The notes: a model not told the origin generated them from the sequence alone. 64,000 bases of DNA from Flagellimonas hadalis (GCF_007785775.2 NZ_VNIK02000014.1:1-64000); one strand, 5' to 3'; numbered from the stretch's first letter, positions 24,770 to 34,119 are shown. Numbers and translations are program-made.

Positions 24770-25648
24770 ATGAGCCAATATATTGAAAGATATCAGCGAA
24801 GAAAACTGATCTCCTCCTATTTTTCCGTGGTACTGAGCATTGGACTTGTGTTGTTCCTGCTCGGGGCGCTGGGTCTTTTGGTGCTGAACACCAAGAAACT
24901 GGGCGACCATTTCAAGGAGCAGATCACCATTTCCGTTTTCCTGAAGGATAGTGCCAAGCCCGTAGAGATCGATCAGTTGCAAAAAAGCCTTGCTTTGGCC
25001 GAATACACCAAATCCGCCGAATATATTTCCAAAGAGGATGCCGCAGAGCAATACAGCGAGGACATTGGGGAGAATTTCGTGGAGTTTTTGGGGTACAATC
25101 CCCTTAAAAATTCCATTGATGTGCACTTGAAAGCGGATTTTGTGTCCCCGGAACAGATCACCGAGATTGCCGAAGGAATAGCGGAAAAAACCTATGTGGA
25201 CGAAGTGAGCTACGACAAGCCCTTGATAGAACTCCTGAATGACAACGCCCGAAAAATAGGGCTTTGGATCTTGGTGGCCAGTGCCATTTTCACCGTCATA
25301 GCCGTATTGCTCATCAACAGTTCCATTCGCTTGTCCATTTACTCCAAACGATTCATTATCAAGACAATGCAAATGGTAGGGGCGACCAAAAAATTCATCC
25401 GAAGGCCGTTCATCTGGACCAATATCAAACTGGGCATGGTCGGGGCTTTGGTGGCTCTGGTTTCCTTGGGTATTTTACTGTACTACATCAACAAAAACTT
25501 CCCCGAACTGAACCTTTTTGACGATTATCCGGTGCTCATCCTGCTTTTTGTGGGCGTGTTCGGTCTGGGAGTGGTCATCTCATGGGCCAGCACCCATTTT
25601 GCCACCCAACGTTTCCTCAATTTGAGGACGGATCATCTTTATTATTAG
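24770..25648 (+). CDS. ftsX: Cell-division ABC permease FtsX
   Basis: 292 residues with the FtsX layout: one N-terminal membrane helix (about 22-45), a periplasmic domain (about 50-165) and three C-terminal membrane helices with the FtsX/MacB permease core. FtsX works with the ATPase FtsE to control peptidoglycan hydrolysis at the septum. No ftsE lies here. Genes for DUF3098, UppP and TruB follow, an order I associate with Flavobacteriaceae. The first residues before the membrane helix (YIERYQRRKLISSY) are typical. Confidence 0.9.
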   Translation: MSQYIERYQRRKLISSYFSVVLSIGLVLFLLGALGLLVLNTKKLGDHFKEQITISVFLKDSAKPVEIDQLQKSLALAEYTKSAEYISKEDAAEQYSEDIGENFVEFLGYNPLKNSIDVHLKADFVSPEQITEIAEGIAEKTYVDEVSYDKPLIELLNDNARKIGLWILVASAIFTVIAVLLINSSIRLSIYSKRFIIKTMQMVGATKKFIRRPFIWTNIKLGMVGALVALVSLGILLYYINKNFPELNLFDDYPVLILLFVGVFGLGVVISWASTHFATQRFLNLRTDHLYY

Positions 25649-25724
25649 ACAAAAGACTCTGGACCGCTGCGCTTTTAGACATAGGACGACATATATAATC
25701 CATCAAACCTGGGAAAGTTTTGAT

Positions 25725-25732
25725 TAAATTTG
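25725..25732 (+). promoter_or_regulatory. -7 box TAAATTTG, 4 nt before ATG
   Basis: Exact TAnnTTTG. Four bases (TGCC) separate it from the ATG at 25737, implying a leaderless start for DUF3098 and the genes behind it. Confidence 0.6.
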
Positions 25733-25736
25733 TGCC

Positions 25737-25997
25737 ATGAGCAAGAAAAACAACGATCAAAAACCCAACAAGGAGTTTGTTTTCCAAAGGAAAAATTATC
25801 TCTTTCTCTTTATAGGCATTGCTTTCATTGCCTTGGGTTTTATTTTGATGAGTGGCGGCGGGACCGACGACCCTAATGTCTTCAACCCGGAGATCTACAA
25901 TTTTAGAAGGATTCGTTTGGCCCCCACCTTGGTGTTGATCGGCCTCGGCATCCAGATATATGCCATTTTGTTGAACCCCAATAAAAATAAGGACTGA
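25737..25997 (+). CDS. DUF3098 membrane protein
   Basis: 86 residues: a basic N-terminus (FQRKNYLFLF), two membrane segments and a short connecting loop with FNPEIYNFRRI. This matches DUF3098, a small Bacteroidota family of unknown function found between ftsX and uppP. The next gene starts 1 nt after the stop. The likely role is envelope-related because of these neighbours. Confidence 0.88.
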   Translation: MSKKNNDQKPNKEFVFQRKNYLFLFIGIAFIALGFILMSGGGTDDPNVFNPEIYNFRRIRLAPTLVLIGLGIQIYAILLNPNKNKD

Positions 25998-25998
25998 T

Positions 25999-26793
25999 TT
26001 GGAGTTGATAGACGCGATCATCCTTGGGATCATCCAAGGGTTGACAGAATTCCTGCCCGTGTCTTCCAGCGGTCATTTGGAATTGGGAAAAGCCATATTG
26101 GGAGCAAATGCCCTTCCCGAAGAAAGCCTTTTGTTCACGGTCATACTGCACTTTGCCACCGCATTGAGCACCATTGTGGTGTTTCGAAAGGACATTCTCG
26201 AAATTTTTAAGGGCCTTCTCCAATTCAAATGGAACGAACAGACCCAATTTTCCCTCAAGATCATTATTTCGATGATCCCCGCGGCACTGGTCGGTCTCTT
26301 TTTAAATGATTTTATCGAAGTGTTTTTTGATGGGGCCATCATCATTGTAGGCATCATGCTCATCATCACTGCCATTTTGCTCTATTTGGCGGATATGGCC
26401 AAAACCACGGATAAGGGCGTTTCTTTCCGAAGTGCCTTTGTGATTGGTATGGCTCAGGCCGTAGCCATCCTGCCCGGTATTTCCCGAAGTGGGGCCACGA
26501 TTTCCGCAGCCGTGCTATTGGGTGTGGACAAGACCAAATCAGCCCGTTTTTCATTTTTGATGGTAGTTCCGTTGATCTTGGGCAAAGTAGCCAAAGACCT
26601 TATGGGGGGCGACATCAATTTTCATGGGGACCAGGCCGTGGCCATGGGTGCAGGGTTCATCGCTGCCTTCATTGCCGGGTTGGCCGCCTGCACGTGGATG
26701 ATCAAGTTGGTACGGCAGAGCAAGCTCACCTATTTTGCCATCTACTGTTTCATTGTTGGACTTATTGCCGTGGCTTGGAGCGTTTGGGGATAG
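25999..26793 (+). CDS. uppP: Undecaprenyl-diphosphatase
   Basis: 264 residues, multi-spanning. It hydrolyses undecaprenyl diphosphate to the monophosphate, recycling the carrier for peptidoglycan and other envelope polymers. IIQGLTEFLPVSSSGHLEL near the N-terminus and GISRSGATI near residue 160 are the two family signatures with catalytic Glu, His and Arg. The start codon is TTG at 25999, one base after the stop of DUF3098; no ATG would give the conserved N-terminus. Confidence 0.95.
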   Translation: MELIDAIILGIIQGLTEFLPVSSSGHLELGKAILGANALPEESLLFTVILHFATALSTIVVFRKDILEIFKGLLQFKWNEQTQFSLKIIISMIPAALVGLFLNDFIEVFFDGAIIIVGIMLIITAILLYLADMAKTTDKGVSFRSAFVIGMAQAVAILPGISRSGATISAAVLLGVDKTKSARFSFLMVVPLILGKVAKDLMGGDINFHGDQAVAMGAGFIAAFIAGLAACTWMIKLVRQSKLTYFAIYCFIVGLIAVAWSVWG

Positions 26794-26798
26794 ATCAG

Positions 26799-26806
26799 TA
26801 CCTTTG
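26799..26806 (+). promoter_or_regulatory. -7 box TACCTTTG upstream of truB
   Basis: Exact TAnnTTTG in the 35-bp gap between uppP and truB, 22 nt before the TTG start of truB. It may give truB an extra promoter inside the operon. Confidence 0.5.
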
Positions 26807-26828
26807 TCCAAAACCCAAAGCTTAGCTT

Positions 26829-27518
26829 TTGAAGACCAAAGAAGATTTTTTGAACGGTGAGATCCTTCTGATCGACAAGCCCTTGGAATGGAGTTCGTTC
26901 CAGGCCGTAAATGCCTTAAAGTGGGCCATTCGTAAAAAATTTAACCTCAAGAAAATTAAAATTGGCCATGCCGGAACGCTGGATCCATTGGCCACTGGCC
27001 TGTTGGTCATCTGTACGGGCAAGTTCACCAAAAAGATCCCAGAGCTACAAGGTCAGGTGAAGGAATATACCGGCACGTTCACCCTGGGGGCGACTACGCC
27101 ATCATACGATCTGGAAACCGAGGTGCACCAAACTTTTCCCATAGACCACATTTCTGAAACAGCCATAAAAGAGGCGGCAAAACAATTTTTGGGGGAAATA
27201 GATCAAGTTCCCCCTGTGTTCTCCGCATTGAAAAAAGATGGCAAACGCCTCTATGAGCTCGCACGGGAAGGAAAAGAAGTGGACATAAAATCCCGAAAAG
27301 TAGAAATACTTGAATTTGAAATCACACGAGTCACCCTTCCTGAGGTCGATTTCAGGGTGGTGTGCAGCAAAGGGACCTATATCCGCTCCCTGGCCCACGA
27401 TTTTGGCAAAGCACTGGGCTCTGGAGCCCATCTTTCAGCGCTCAGAAGAACCAAAATAGGGGATTTCAACGTAAATAATGCTACCAGCCCTTTGGTTTTC
27501 AAAGAAAGTCTGGAGTAA
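26829..27518 (+). CDS. truB: tRNA pseudouridine(55) synthase TruB
   Basis: 229 residues, the short TruB form without a large C-terminal PUA domain. It makes pseudouridine 55 in the T-arm of tRNAs. LLIDKPLEWSS, KIGHAGTLDPLATGLL (catalytic Asp) and RIRSLAHD-like YIRSLAHDFG are conserved. The start is TTG at 26829; there is no ATG before the conserved core. It is the fourth gene of the ftsX-DUF3098-uppP-truB run. Confidence 0.95.
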   Translation: MKTKEDFLNGEILLIDKPLEWSSFQAVNALKWAIRKKFNLKKIKIGHAGTLDPLATGLLVICTGKFTKKIPELQGQVKEYTGTFTLGATTPSYDLETEVHQTFPIDHISETAIKEAAKQFLGEIDQVPPVFSALKKDGKRLYELAREGKEVDIKSRKVEILEFEITRVTLPEVDFRVVCSKGTYIRSLAHDFGKALGSGAHLSALRRTKIGDFNVNNATSPLVFKESLE

Positions 27519-27546
27519 AATATTTTTCGAAAAATGCGGTTATAGT

Positions 27547-28272
27547 ATGACCATGAACCTGAACAGAAGCCAATTATCGCTCTTGATCACCTTCTTTTCC
27601 ATGGCCATAGTGGTTTTGTTGTTGTTCAACATTCACTTGGGCGGGATGAAAGAAGATGAATATGTCATTGAAATGAGCTTGGCGGATGAGGACATCGAGA
27701 AATTGCTCGAAGAGGAAGACAAAAGATTGGAGGAATTGGCTGCCAACAGCGACCCCATCAAAAGCCACATGGCATTCAACGAAACCGCAAAACCTAGCGT
27801 AGGAAGCCCTGAGCCCTTGAAAACCCTTGAGGAACTTATGGAAGAAAGGGCCCTGAGCAGTGAGACCGGCGAATATTCCGGGGACGACAACTTTTCAAGC
27901 CAGTTGAAGCAGTTAAGGGAACAACGGGACGAAAAAAAACAAAAATTGGGCGAACGTGATGCCCAAAAGCAGGAATTCACCAACTATTTGAAAGATAAAC
28001 GCACCTCCATTTCCTACTCCTTGGTGGAGAGGAACGCTTACTCTTTGCCGCCGCCCATCTATACCTGTATTGAAGGTGGAAAGGTGGTCATCAACATCAA
28101 TGTGGATTCCAATGGATATGTGACAGAGGCCAGTTTTAACGATAAAAGTTCCACGACCAGCAATGGCTGCTTGGTGGACAATGCCATAAACTATGCCCTA
28201 AAGGCGCGTTTCAGCCCCGACTCCAAAAATTCACAGATCGGGACCATTACCTATCTATTCCAGAGCAAGTAG
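27547..28272 (+). CDS. TonB-like periplasmic protein with N-terminal membrane anchor
   Basis: 241 residues. One membrane helix (about residues 10-28) is followed by a highly charged coiled-coil-like stretch (IEKLLEEEDKRLEELA ... QLREQRDEKKQKLGERDAQ). A C-terminal domain of some 75 residues carries the TonB-C pattern (GGKVVININVDSNGYVTEASF). It lacks the Pro/Lys-rich spacer of classical TonB. A role in energy transduction or envelope structure is inferred. The ATG at 27547 fits the membrane helix; longer starts enter truB. The 3' end overlaps the convergent gene by 18 bp. Confidence 0.72.
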   Translation: MTMNLNRSQLSLLITFFSMAIVVLLLFNIHLGGMKEDEYVIEMSLADEDIEKLLEEEDKRLEELAANSDPIKSHMAFNETAKPSVGSPEPLKTLEELMEERALSSETGEYSGDDNFSSQLKQLREQRDEKKQKLGERDAQKQEFTNYLKDKRTSISYSLVERNAYSLPPPIYTCIEGGKVVININVDSNGYVTEASFNDKSSTTSNGCLVDNAINYALKARFSPDSKNSQIGTITYLFQSK

Positions 28273-28875
28273 TTGTAGCATATCGCCCAGGATATTTTGG
28301 CCCTTGTCCTTGTTGTACCAAACCTGAAGTTCCTGTTTGAACCCATCGGTCAGTTTGCCATGTTCCTTTTTGAATGTTTCTACCATTTCAGTGGCGACAC
28401 TGGGCCTTGGACCCCATTCACCTACAATTTGACCTTTCTTCTTGTTCAAAACAATGAGTTTGGGGATGGAACGGCTCCCATTGGTCAAAAAAGCATCCAT
28501 GAGTTCCAAGTTTTCATCCCTGAGAACGATTTTGAGGTCAATGCTTTTTGCTTCCTTGGCTATTTTGTCCATAATGGGCAAGCTGGCAGCGGCATCCCCG
28601 CACCAACTCTCGGTCAGCACTAAAAAAACCAGTTTTGAATCCAATTTGGAAAGTTGTTCCCTTGCATTTTCCGGCAGTTTGAAGGTTTTCTCCCATCGGT
28701 GCATGCGGCGGTCGTTGAGCTGGGTAAAATTGATTCGGACCTCTGATTGGTCCAATCCTGTGGTCTTGCCCTCCTCGGCCAATCGGTGTACCATTTCCCG
28801 GTACTCTTGGTATTCCTTTCCTTTGGAAAGGGCTTCCACCACTAATGCCGACCTATCTTTCTCGATGACTTCCAT
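28255..28875 (-). CDS. Thioredoxin-fold protein with WCGD in place of WCxxC
   Basis: 206 residues, no signal peptide. VLTESWCGDAAASLP near residue 110 corresponds to the thioredoxin active-site loop but keeps only one Cys, so it cannot act as a normal dithiol oxidoreductase. Ile-Pro before the third strand (SIPKLIVLN) is the conserved cis-Pro. Related single-Cys proteins are common in Bacteroidota, with unknown function. It has its own promoter at 28892 and ends inside the convergent TonB-like gene. Confidence 0.8.
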   Translation of the reverse strand: MEVIEKDRSALVVEALSKGKEYQEYREMVHRLAEEGKTTGLDQSEVRINFTQLNDRRMHRWEKTFKLPENAREQLSKLDSKLVFLVLTESWCGDAAASLPIMDKIAKEAKSIDLKIVLRDENLELMDAFLTNGSRSIPKLIVLNKKKGQIVGEWGPRPSVATEMVETFKKEHGKLTDGFKQELQVWYNKDKGQNILGDMLQLLALE

Positions 28876-28891
28876 ACCTCATTTATTTTTT

Positions 28892-28899
28892 CAAAAATA
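28892..28899 (-). promoter_or_regulatory. -7 box TATTTTTG of the thioredoxin-fold gene
   Basis: Exact TAnnTTTG on the minus strand, 16 nt before the ATG at 28875. Confidence 0.55.
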
Positions 28900-28979
28900 C
28901 CATGGCACAATGGCCTAATTGGTGACTTTTGTCATAGGTTGTCGCAGAATATCCAAGTACTTACATTCCTTGAGATGTT

Positions 28980-30377
28980 TTAGAGCATTTTGGGGTTGAT
29001 GGCCAAACTCTTGAACAACATGGCCTTGGTGTGGAAGAATTTGTTCTCCATTTCATTTTGTTTGAGATAGGCATCTATGAGCTTACTTTCCCTGGTATTG
29101 ATCAAAAAGAGGGAGCTTTCACCAAAACTAAACTTGCGTTCTTCCGCGGACAAGAGGGTGGAATAATCCTTTACAATATCTTGGATGAGTTGGTTTTGCT
29201 GTATGTAGGAGTCCAACTCATTATAAATGGCGATGACCTTGTTCTGTATTTCCACTTGGGCATTGTCCCGCTCAAACTCGGCATCCCGCAGTTTGAATTT
29301 GGCCAATTTCAGGTCGCCCCGCTCTTTGCGGAGGAACAAGGGCAGTTGAAAGGAAAATCCGCCTTTGTAGTTTTCAGTGACAAAGGAATTCATCAGTTCT
29401 GGGGTTTCCGTGACAAAATTGTATTCCACGTCCAACTTCGGAAGCAATTTGTTGGCCTTTAACCGTTTATCCACTTCAAGACCTTCAATTTTATATTCCA
29501 GGGACATCAGTTTCGGATGGTTGTCCAGATTGAAACTATCCAAAGGCACCCCTTCGATCTCCAAGGTGGAATCAATGGCGATATCCGTCCCCAGATCAGG
29601 CTTCACCCCAGGTTGCAGTTCGACGGGCACATCATCTATCCACAAAAAATTGGACAGTTCCAAAGATGTTTTCATCAACTTCACCTTGGCCTGTTCATAA
29701 CCAAGTGCCCGGTTGCGCACGGCAATTTTGGCCTCGACGGTATCGATCATGGCGATATCACCTGCCAGAGCGCTCTCCCGGACCCCGCCAAACCTTATTT
29801 CGGCATTGTCCAAAAAGTCTTTGTACACTTCGGCATCCCGAAATGCCCTTAACCAATCAAAATAGGCCAAGGATGCCTTATACAGCACTTCGTTTACCTG
29901 AAGGTCTTGCTCCGCCTTGGACTGTTCCCGAAAGAGTTTGGCCCTGCGCAAGGTGGCCATCCGTTCGTTGATCCAAAAACCCTGTGCCAACGACATGGAG
30001 ACCCCCGCGCTATACAGTCCATCCTCTGGCAGGGTTTCATCCGGGTTGATGTAGTATCCCTCGCTCTGCTGAAAATTCCCTTTGAGCTCTATCCCGAACC
30101 ACGTAGGGATTTTGAACGTGGTGTTCAAGCGGTCCCAATATTCGGTGCCCTTGAACTCTTTCCGCTGATAGTCAACTTCTACCTTGGGGTCAAAACCGCC
30201 CCTGGCCTTCATCAGGTTGGCCTGCCCTGCGGGTATGTTCAACTGGGCCTGCTTGGCCACGGGATGGTGTTTCTTCACATAGCCCAAATATTCCTTGAAC
30301 CCCAGCACTAATGAATCCTGTTGGGTATACACTTGCCCGGTTGCAAAGAAAACAATCACCCAAAGAAATGATCGCAT
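28980..30377 (-). CDS. TolC family outer-membrane efflux protein
   Basis: 465 residues. A signal peptide (about 1-20, ending VYTQ) is followed by two long helical repeats typical of outer-membrane efflux proteins. It would form the exit duct of a three-part exporter with the HlyD protein and the ABC protein encoded just upstream. The ATG at 30377 is 1 nt past the HlyD stop; a Met at 30395 inside that gene is an alternative. No terminator is obvious in the 103 bp behind it. Confidence 0.87.
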   Translation of the reverse strand: MRSFLWVIVFFATGQVYTQQDSLVLGFKEYLGYVKKHHPVAKQAQLNIPAGQANLMKARGGFDPKVEVDYQRKEFKGTEYWDRLNTTFKIPTWFGIELKGNFQQSEGYYINPDETLPEDGLYSAGVSMSLAQGFWINERMATLRRAKLFREQSKAEQDLQVNEVLYKASLAYFDWLRAFRDAEVYKDFLDNAEIRFGGVRESALAGDIAMIDTVEAKIAVRNRALGYEQAKVKLMKTSLELSNFLWIDDVPVELQPGVKPDLGTDIAIDSTLEIEGVPLDSFNLDNHPKLMSLEYKIEGLEVDKRLKANKLLPKLDVEYNFVTETPELMNSFVTENYKGGFSFQLPLFLRKERGDLKLAKFKLRDAEFERDNAQVEIQNKVIAIYNELDSYIQQNQLIQDIVKDYSTLLSAEERKFSFGESSLFLINTRESKLIDAYLKQNEMENKFFHTKAMLFKSLAINPKML

Positions 30378-30378
30378 C

Positions 30379-31734
30379 CTATTTTTTGGTGGCATCTGCA
30401 CTCGTGTTTTGGGGTTGATAATAATCCGGAGGAAATCCATTGAGCTGCCTCCACAGTTCGAACCAAATGGGAACATCCTCCAAAAGGGCCAAGGTACTGG
30501 CCCCGGAGCCCACTCGTATGTCCTTGGGCCAAGGAACATCGTCTGGATCGGGAGCCAACAGCAAACGATATTTGCCGTTTGGGCTGATAAATGTCTCAAT
30601 GGCGACTATTTTGCCCCCAAAAGTGCCATAGGACACGTTGGGCCAACCGCTAAAGACAATCGCTGGCCAACCATCAAACTGTATCCGTACTTTTTCCCCG
30701 ATATGGACCAGAGGCAAATCTATGGGATCCACATAAGTCTCCACTGCCATGTCGTAATCTGACGGCATGATTCCGACCAATTGCGCTCCTTCTTTGAAGG
30801 TTTCCCCTATTCCTGACTGAATGGCCTTGTTGATGAACCCACTTTGCGGGGCCTTTATGTACAACAGGCTGTTCCTGATCTCATAGTTGGTATATTCGTT
30901 TTCCAATTTGGTGACTTGTGCCTCGGAATCAAATTGGTTGGACTGGGCCGTGTACAGGTCGCTCTGCGCCTTTGAGATTTTATCGGTGTACTCTGCCTGC
31001 ACCCGATTGATTTCCACTTGGGCATTGATCACCTCATTTTTACTGGCCAGGAGTTTGTTTTCCTGACCGATGAGTTTTGCCTGGGTTTCTTGGAGCTTGA
31101 GCCGCTTTTCTTCCACGTCGGTGACTGCCTTCAGCCCTTCTTCCTGCAACTGCACTACACGGTCGTATTGGCGTTGTGCAATGGTAATATTGGTCTTTGC
31201 CGCTTCCAGGTCGATACTGTCACTTTGGACTTTCAATTTTGATTGGATCAGTTTGTTTTTGGCCTGTTCCAACTTCAATCCCTGCTCCCTGGTCAAAGCA
31301 TCGATTTGCTGGTCCAAGGCCTTCACTTTGCCTTTGTACGAGGTTACCGCCATGGATTTTGCCTCTATCTGTTTACCTGTACGTTGTACAAGATCGGGGT
31401 CAAAATATTCGCTCTTCACTTCGGAAATGTGCAGGATGGTGTCCCCCTTTTCCACATAATCGCCTTCACGGACATACCATTTTTCAATACGGCCCGGAAT
31501 GGGTGATTGGATGGTCTGTGGCCTTTGGTCCGGCGTAAGGGTGGTCAAGTACCCCCTTCCGGATATGGTCTGTGTCCATGGGAGCAAAAGAATAAAAAAG
31601 ACGATGATGGAGAATGCTGCCAAAAAGCGGTTAAACTGTTTATAGTGTCTCTTGTGGAATACTTTCTTTCCAGCACCAAACTGGGAAATGTCCACCTTTT
31701 CATTCAACTTGCTATGTGAGGAAATATTCAGCAT
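30379..31734 (-). CDS. HlyD-type periplasmic adaptor protein
   Basis: 451 residues. The cytoplasmic N-terminus has about 38 residues, followed by one membrane helix (LAAFSIIVFFILLLPW). A biotinyl-lipoyl-like first half (GRIEKWYVREGDYVEKGDTIL) precedes a long coiled coil (about 105-290), the second lipoyl half (LYIKAPQSGFINKAI) and a beta-barrel region. It bridges the inner-membrane ABC protein and TolC. Its start overlaps the ABC stop as TAATG, so translation is coupled. Confidence 0.9.
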   Translation of the reverse strand: MLNISSHSKLNEKVDISQFGAGKKVFHKRHYKQFNRFLAAFSIIVFFILLLPWTQTISGRGYLTTLTPDQRPQTIQSPIPGRIEKWYVREGDYVEKGDTILHISEVKSEYFDPDLVQRTGKQIEAKSMAVTSYKGKVKALDQQIDALTREQGLKLEQAKNKLIQSKLKVQSDSIDLEAAKTNITIAQRQYDRVVQLQEEGLKAVTDVEEKRLKLQETQAKLIGQENKLLASKNEVINAQVEINRVQAEYTDKISKAQSDLYTAQSNQFDSEAQVTKLENEYTNYEIRNSLLYIKAPQSGFINKAIQSGIGETFKEGAQLVGIMPSDYDMAVETYVDPIDLPLVHIGEKVRIQFDGWPAIVFSGWPNVSYGTFGGKIVAIETFISPNGKYRLLLAPDPDDVPWPKDIRVGSGASTLALLEDVPIWFELWRQLNGFPPDYYQPQNTSADATKK

Positions 31735-33407
31735 TATCTTAATTTTTCATTGATCAACCGTCCGTTTTCCATAGTAATTATCCTATTGCAGCGATTGGCC
31801 CATCTTGGATTCTCACTGACCACTATCAGGGCCCATCCATTGGAAGGATCGCCAAGAAAGTCCATGATCTGTTCCGACTCACTTTCCCCAAACAGTTCCA
31901 AGGGATCCTTGAGCAGTAGCAGTTTGGGTCTGGTCACTATGCTCCGGGCCAGAACGATCTTTTTGGAGATAAAGTCCGGTATCTTCTTTCCTTCGGGGTA
32001 GAGTATGGTCTTTAGCCCTTTTGGCTGTTCCTTGACGAACTGCGTCAGACCTACTTTTTCCAAGGCCCAATAAATGTCATCCATGGGGATTTTTTTGTTC
32101 CCAAAGGTGATATTGTCCAGAATGGTCCCTTCAAAAGGGTATTCCTCCGTAAGGGAATGTCCCAACTGGGAACGATATTCCCTAAGGTTGATTCCTTGGA
32201 GCGATACATTGTTCACATAGATTTTACCCTTGTTGGGTTCCAAGATCCCGGCAATCATCCGGAGCAGGGTAGATCTTCCTGACCCATTGGAACCTTGGAT
32301 CAATATCCTGCTTTGAGGCTCTATGGTGAAGGACACATCGTCAATGATCTTTTTGTCCCTTCCCGGTACTTTATACACCAAGTTCTGAAGTTCTACCACA
32401 AGCCCTTGCTTCCCTTCGAAAGGTGTTTCCCCCTCAAGGGGTTCAAGTTCCTTATCTACTACCTGTCCCAGTTTTTCCAATGAAGTGAGCAGATCGTAGA
32501 ATACTTCTAGGCCCAAGATCATTTTTTCGACAGAATTGATCACCAATAGAATGATGATCTCTGCGGCCACAAACTGGCCTATGTTCATCTGTTGGTCCAA
32601 CACGAGAAGCCCTCCGATCAGCAAGAGCCCTGCGGTGACCAATACCTTGAACCCGACCATTTGGACGAACTGGAGCACCAAGATCCGAAAGTGTCCTTCC
32701 CTTGCATCCAGATATTCGGCCACCAGGGCATCGTTCTTGTCCATGGCATGCGAGGTGCGGCCCGAGAGCTTGAAACTTATGATGGATCGGGCTATTTCTT
32801 GGATCCAATGGGCGACTTTGTATTTGCTATTGGATTCTTCCAAACTTGTTTCCAGTCCCTTTTGCGCAGTAAACTTGAACACGAAGTAGATCAACAATAG
32901 CAACATTATGCCATAGATAATGAAAAAGGGATGGTAAAAGGACAGGAGCAACAGTCCGAAGATAATTTGCAACAATGCCGAGGGAAAGTCGATGAGTATC
33001 TTGGACAGTGATTTTTGAACGGTAATGGTGTCAAAGAAACGATTGGCCAGTTCCGGCGGATAGTAATTACGTAGTTCGCTCATCTTTATTTTGGGAAACC
33101 GATAGGTGAACTCAAAGGAGGAGCGGGTAAAAATTTTCTGTTGGAGGTTTTCAATGATCCGTATCTGCATCAACTGAAGGGCGCCGACAAAAGCTACCCC
33201 AAGGGTAACCAGAACGACCAAAACCACCCAAGAAGTACTTACCCTTGCCCCTTGTATCAAATTGATGATGGCCTGTATGCCCAAAGGCAAGGACAGATTG
33301 ACCAGTCCAGCAAAAATGGCGTAATAAAAAACTTGAAAGACATCTTTTTTGTCCAGGGCCAATAACCCCATCAAACGTTGCCAAGCAGTAAGAATGTTTT
33401 TTGTCAT
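31734..33407 (-). CDS. ABC exporter (TMD-NBD) with a degenerate nucleotide-binding domain
   Basis: 557 residues. The N-terminal 300 contain about six membrane helices of a type I exporter, without a C39 peptidase domain. The NBD (about 330-557) has lost its key residues. Walker A reads GSNGSGRST (Lys replaced by Arg). The LSGGQ signature is replaced by FISKKIVLARSI. Walker B reads LLLLKDPLEL, without the usual Asp-Glu pair. The switch position reads VVSENPRW, with no His. ATP hydrolysis is therefore doubtful. It lies between HlyD and TetR genes with TAATG overlaps on both sides, so the whole is one export operon. Confidence 0.88.
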   Translation of the reverse strand: MTKNILTAWQRLMGLLALDKKDVFQVFYYAIFAGLVNLSLPLGIQAIINLIQGARVSTSWVVLVVLVTLGVAFVGALQLMQIRIIENLQQKIFTRSSFEFTYRFPKIKMSELRNYYPPELANRFFDTITVQKSLSKILIDFPSALLQIIFGLLLLSFYHPFFIIYGIMLLLLIYFVFKFTAQKGLETSLEESNSKYKVAHWIQEIARSIISFKLSGRTSHAMDKNDALVAEYLDAREGHFRILVLQFVQMVGFKVLVTAGLLLIGGLLVLDQQMNIGQFVAAEIIILLVINSVEKMILGLEVFYDLLTSLEKLGQVVDKELEPLEGETPFEGKQGLVVELQNLVYKVPGRDKKIIDDVSFTIEPQSRILIQGSNGSGRSTLLRMIAGILEPNKGKIYVNNVSLQGINLREYRSQLGHSLTEEYPFEGTILDNITFGNKKIPMDDIYWALEKVGLTQFVKEQPKGLKTILYPEGKKIPDFISKKIVLARSIVTRPKLLLLKDPLELFGESESEQIMDFLGDPSNGWALIVVSENPRWANRCNRIITMENGRLINEKLR

Positions 33408-34084
33408 TATGCCTTTTTTAGGATACTGAAGACCAAGTCCGTGAAATATTCTGTCGGGGTGATGTTTTCATCACAATCCGTAAGCGTGGAAAAATGTTCC
33501 CTTAAAAAATATTGGTAGAGCGCCCCTTCCAAAACCGTACTTGCCAAGGAATTGGGATAGCGATAATCTTTATCGACCTCCTCCACCATTTTGCCCAATC
33601 TGCCCACCAATCTTTTGTAAACAATGAAATAACCATCCTTTTTCTCCTTCCCCACTTCCTTGACCAACAAGGATTTGGAATATTCATCAATGATTATCCT
33701 GTTCAACACTACCTCATTGATGTGTGAGACTGATGAGTCCTCCTGAACATTTTGGGTCAATACCTCAATGGCCTTTTTGAGCTTTTCCCTGGGGTCCGAA
33801 ATACCATTGGTGGCAAAGACCATCCTATATTCCAGCCAGCCCCAGTACCAAGAGGCCAAGTACAATAATAGCTTGTGTTTGTTTTCAAAATAGCGGTAAA
33901 TGGAGCTTTCGTTCGACTTGATCCGAAGCCCAAGCTTTTTGAACGTAAACCGCTCAAAACCCATCTCGTCGATCATTGAAATGCTATGCTCCACAATTTT
34001 TTTGCCCAAATCCGAAGATTCCGGGTCTTTAATATAGAGCTCTGAATTGATTCCCATTTTAAGGGACTGCATCAATAGTTCCAT
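33407..34084 (-). CDS. TetR/AcrR family regulator of the export operon
   Basis: 225 residues. A TetR-type helix-turn-helix (about 28-75) contains FERFTFKKLGLRIKSNESSIYRYFENKHKLL; the remainder is an all-helical ligand/dimer domain. It is the first gene of the TetR-ABC-HlyD-TolC operon and overlaps the ABC start by one base, so it probably represses its own operon. The ATG at 34084 is chosen for its position after the -7 box; Met codons at 34072 and 34057 are alternatives. Confidence 0.83.
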   Translation of the reverse strand: MELLMQSLKMGINSELYIKDPESSDLGKKIVEHSISMIDEMGFERFTFKKLGLRIKSNESSIYRYFENKHKLLLYLASWYWGWLEYRMVFATNGISDPREKLKKAIEVLTQNVQEDSSVSHINEVVLNRIIIDEYSKSLLVKEVGKEKKDGYFIVYKRLVGRLGKMVEEVDKDYRYPNSLASTVLEGALYQYFLREHFSTLTDCDENITPTEYFTDLVFSILKKA

Positions 34085-34111
34085 CGCTGGCCAATTTGAA
34101 ATTATGAATCG

Positions 34112-34119
34112 CAAAAATA
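34112..34119 (-). promoter_or_regulatory. -7 box TATTTTTG of the export operon
   Basis: Exact TAnnTTTG on the minus strand, 27 nt before the ATG at 34084. Confidence 0.55.

Noticed and set aside
31734..33407. ABC gene as a pseudogene
   Set aside because: The frame is full length, overlaps both neighbours by coupled stop-start codons and keeps the exporter layout; motif loss looks like specialisation more than decay.
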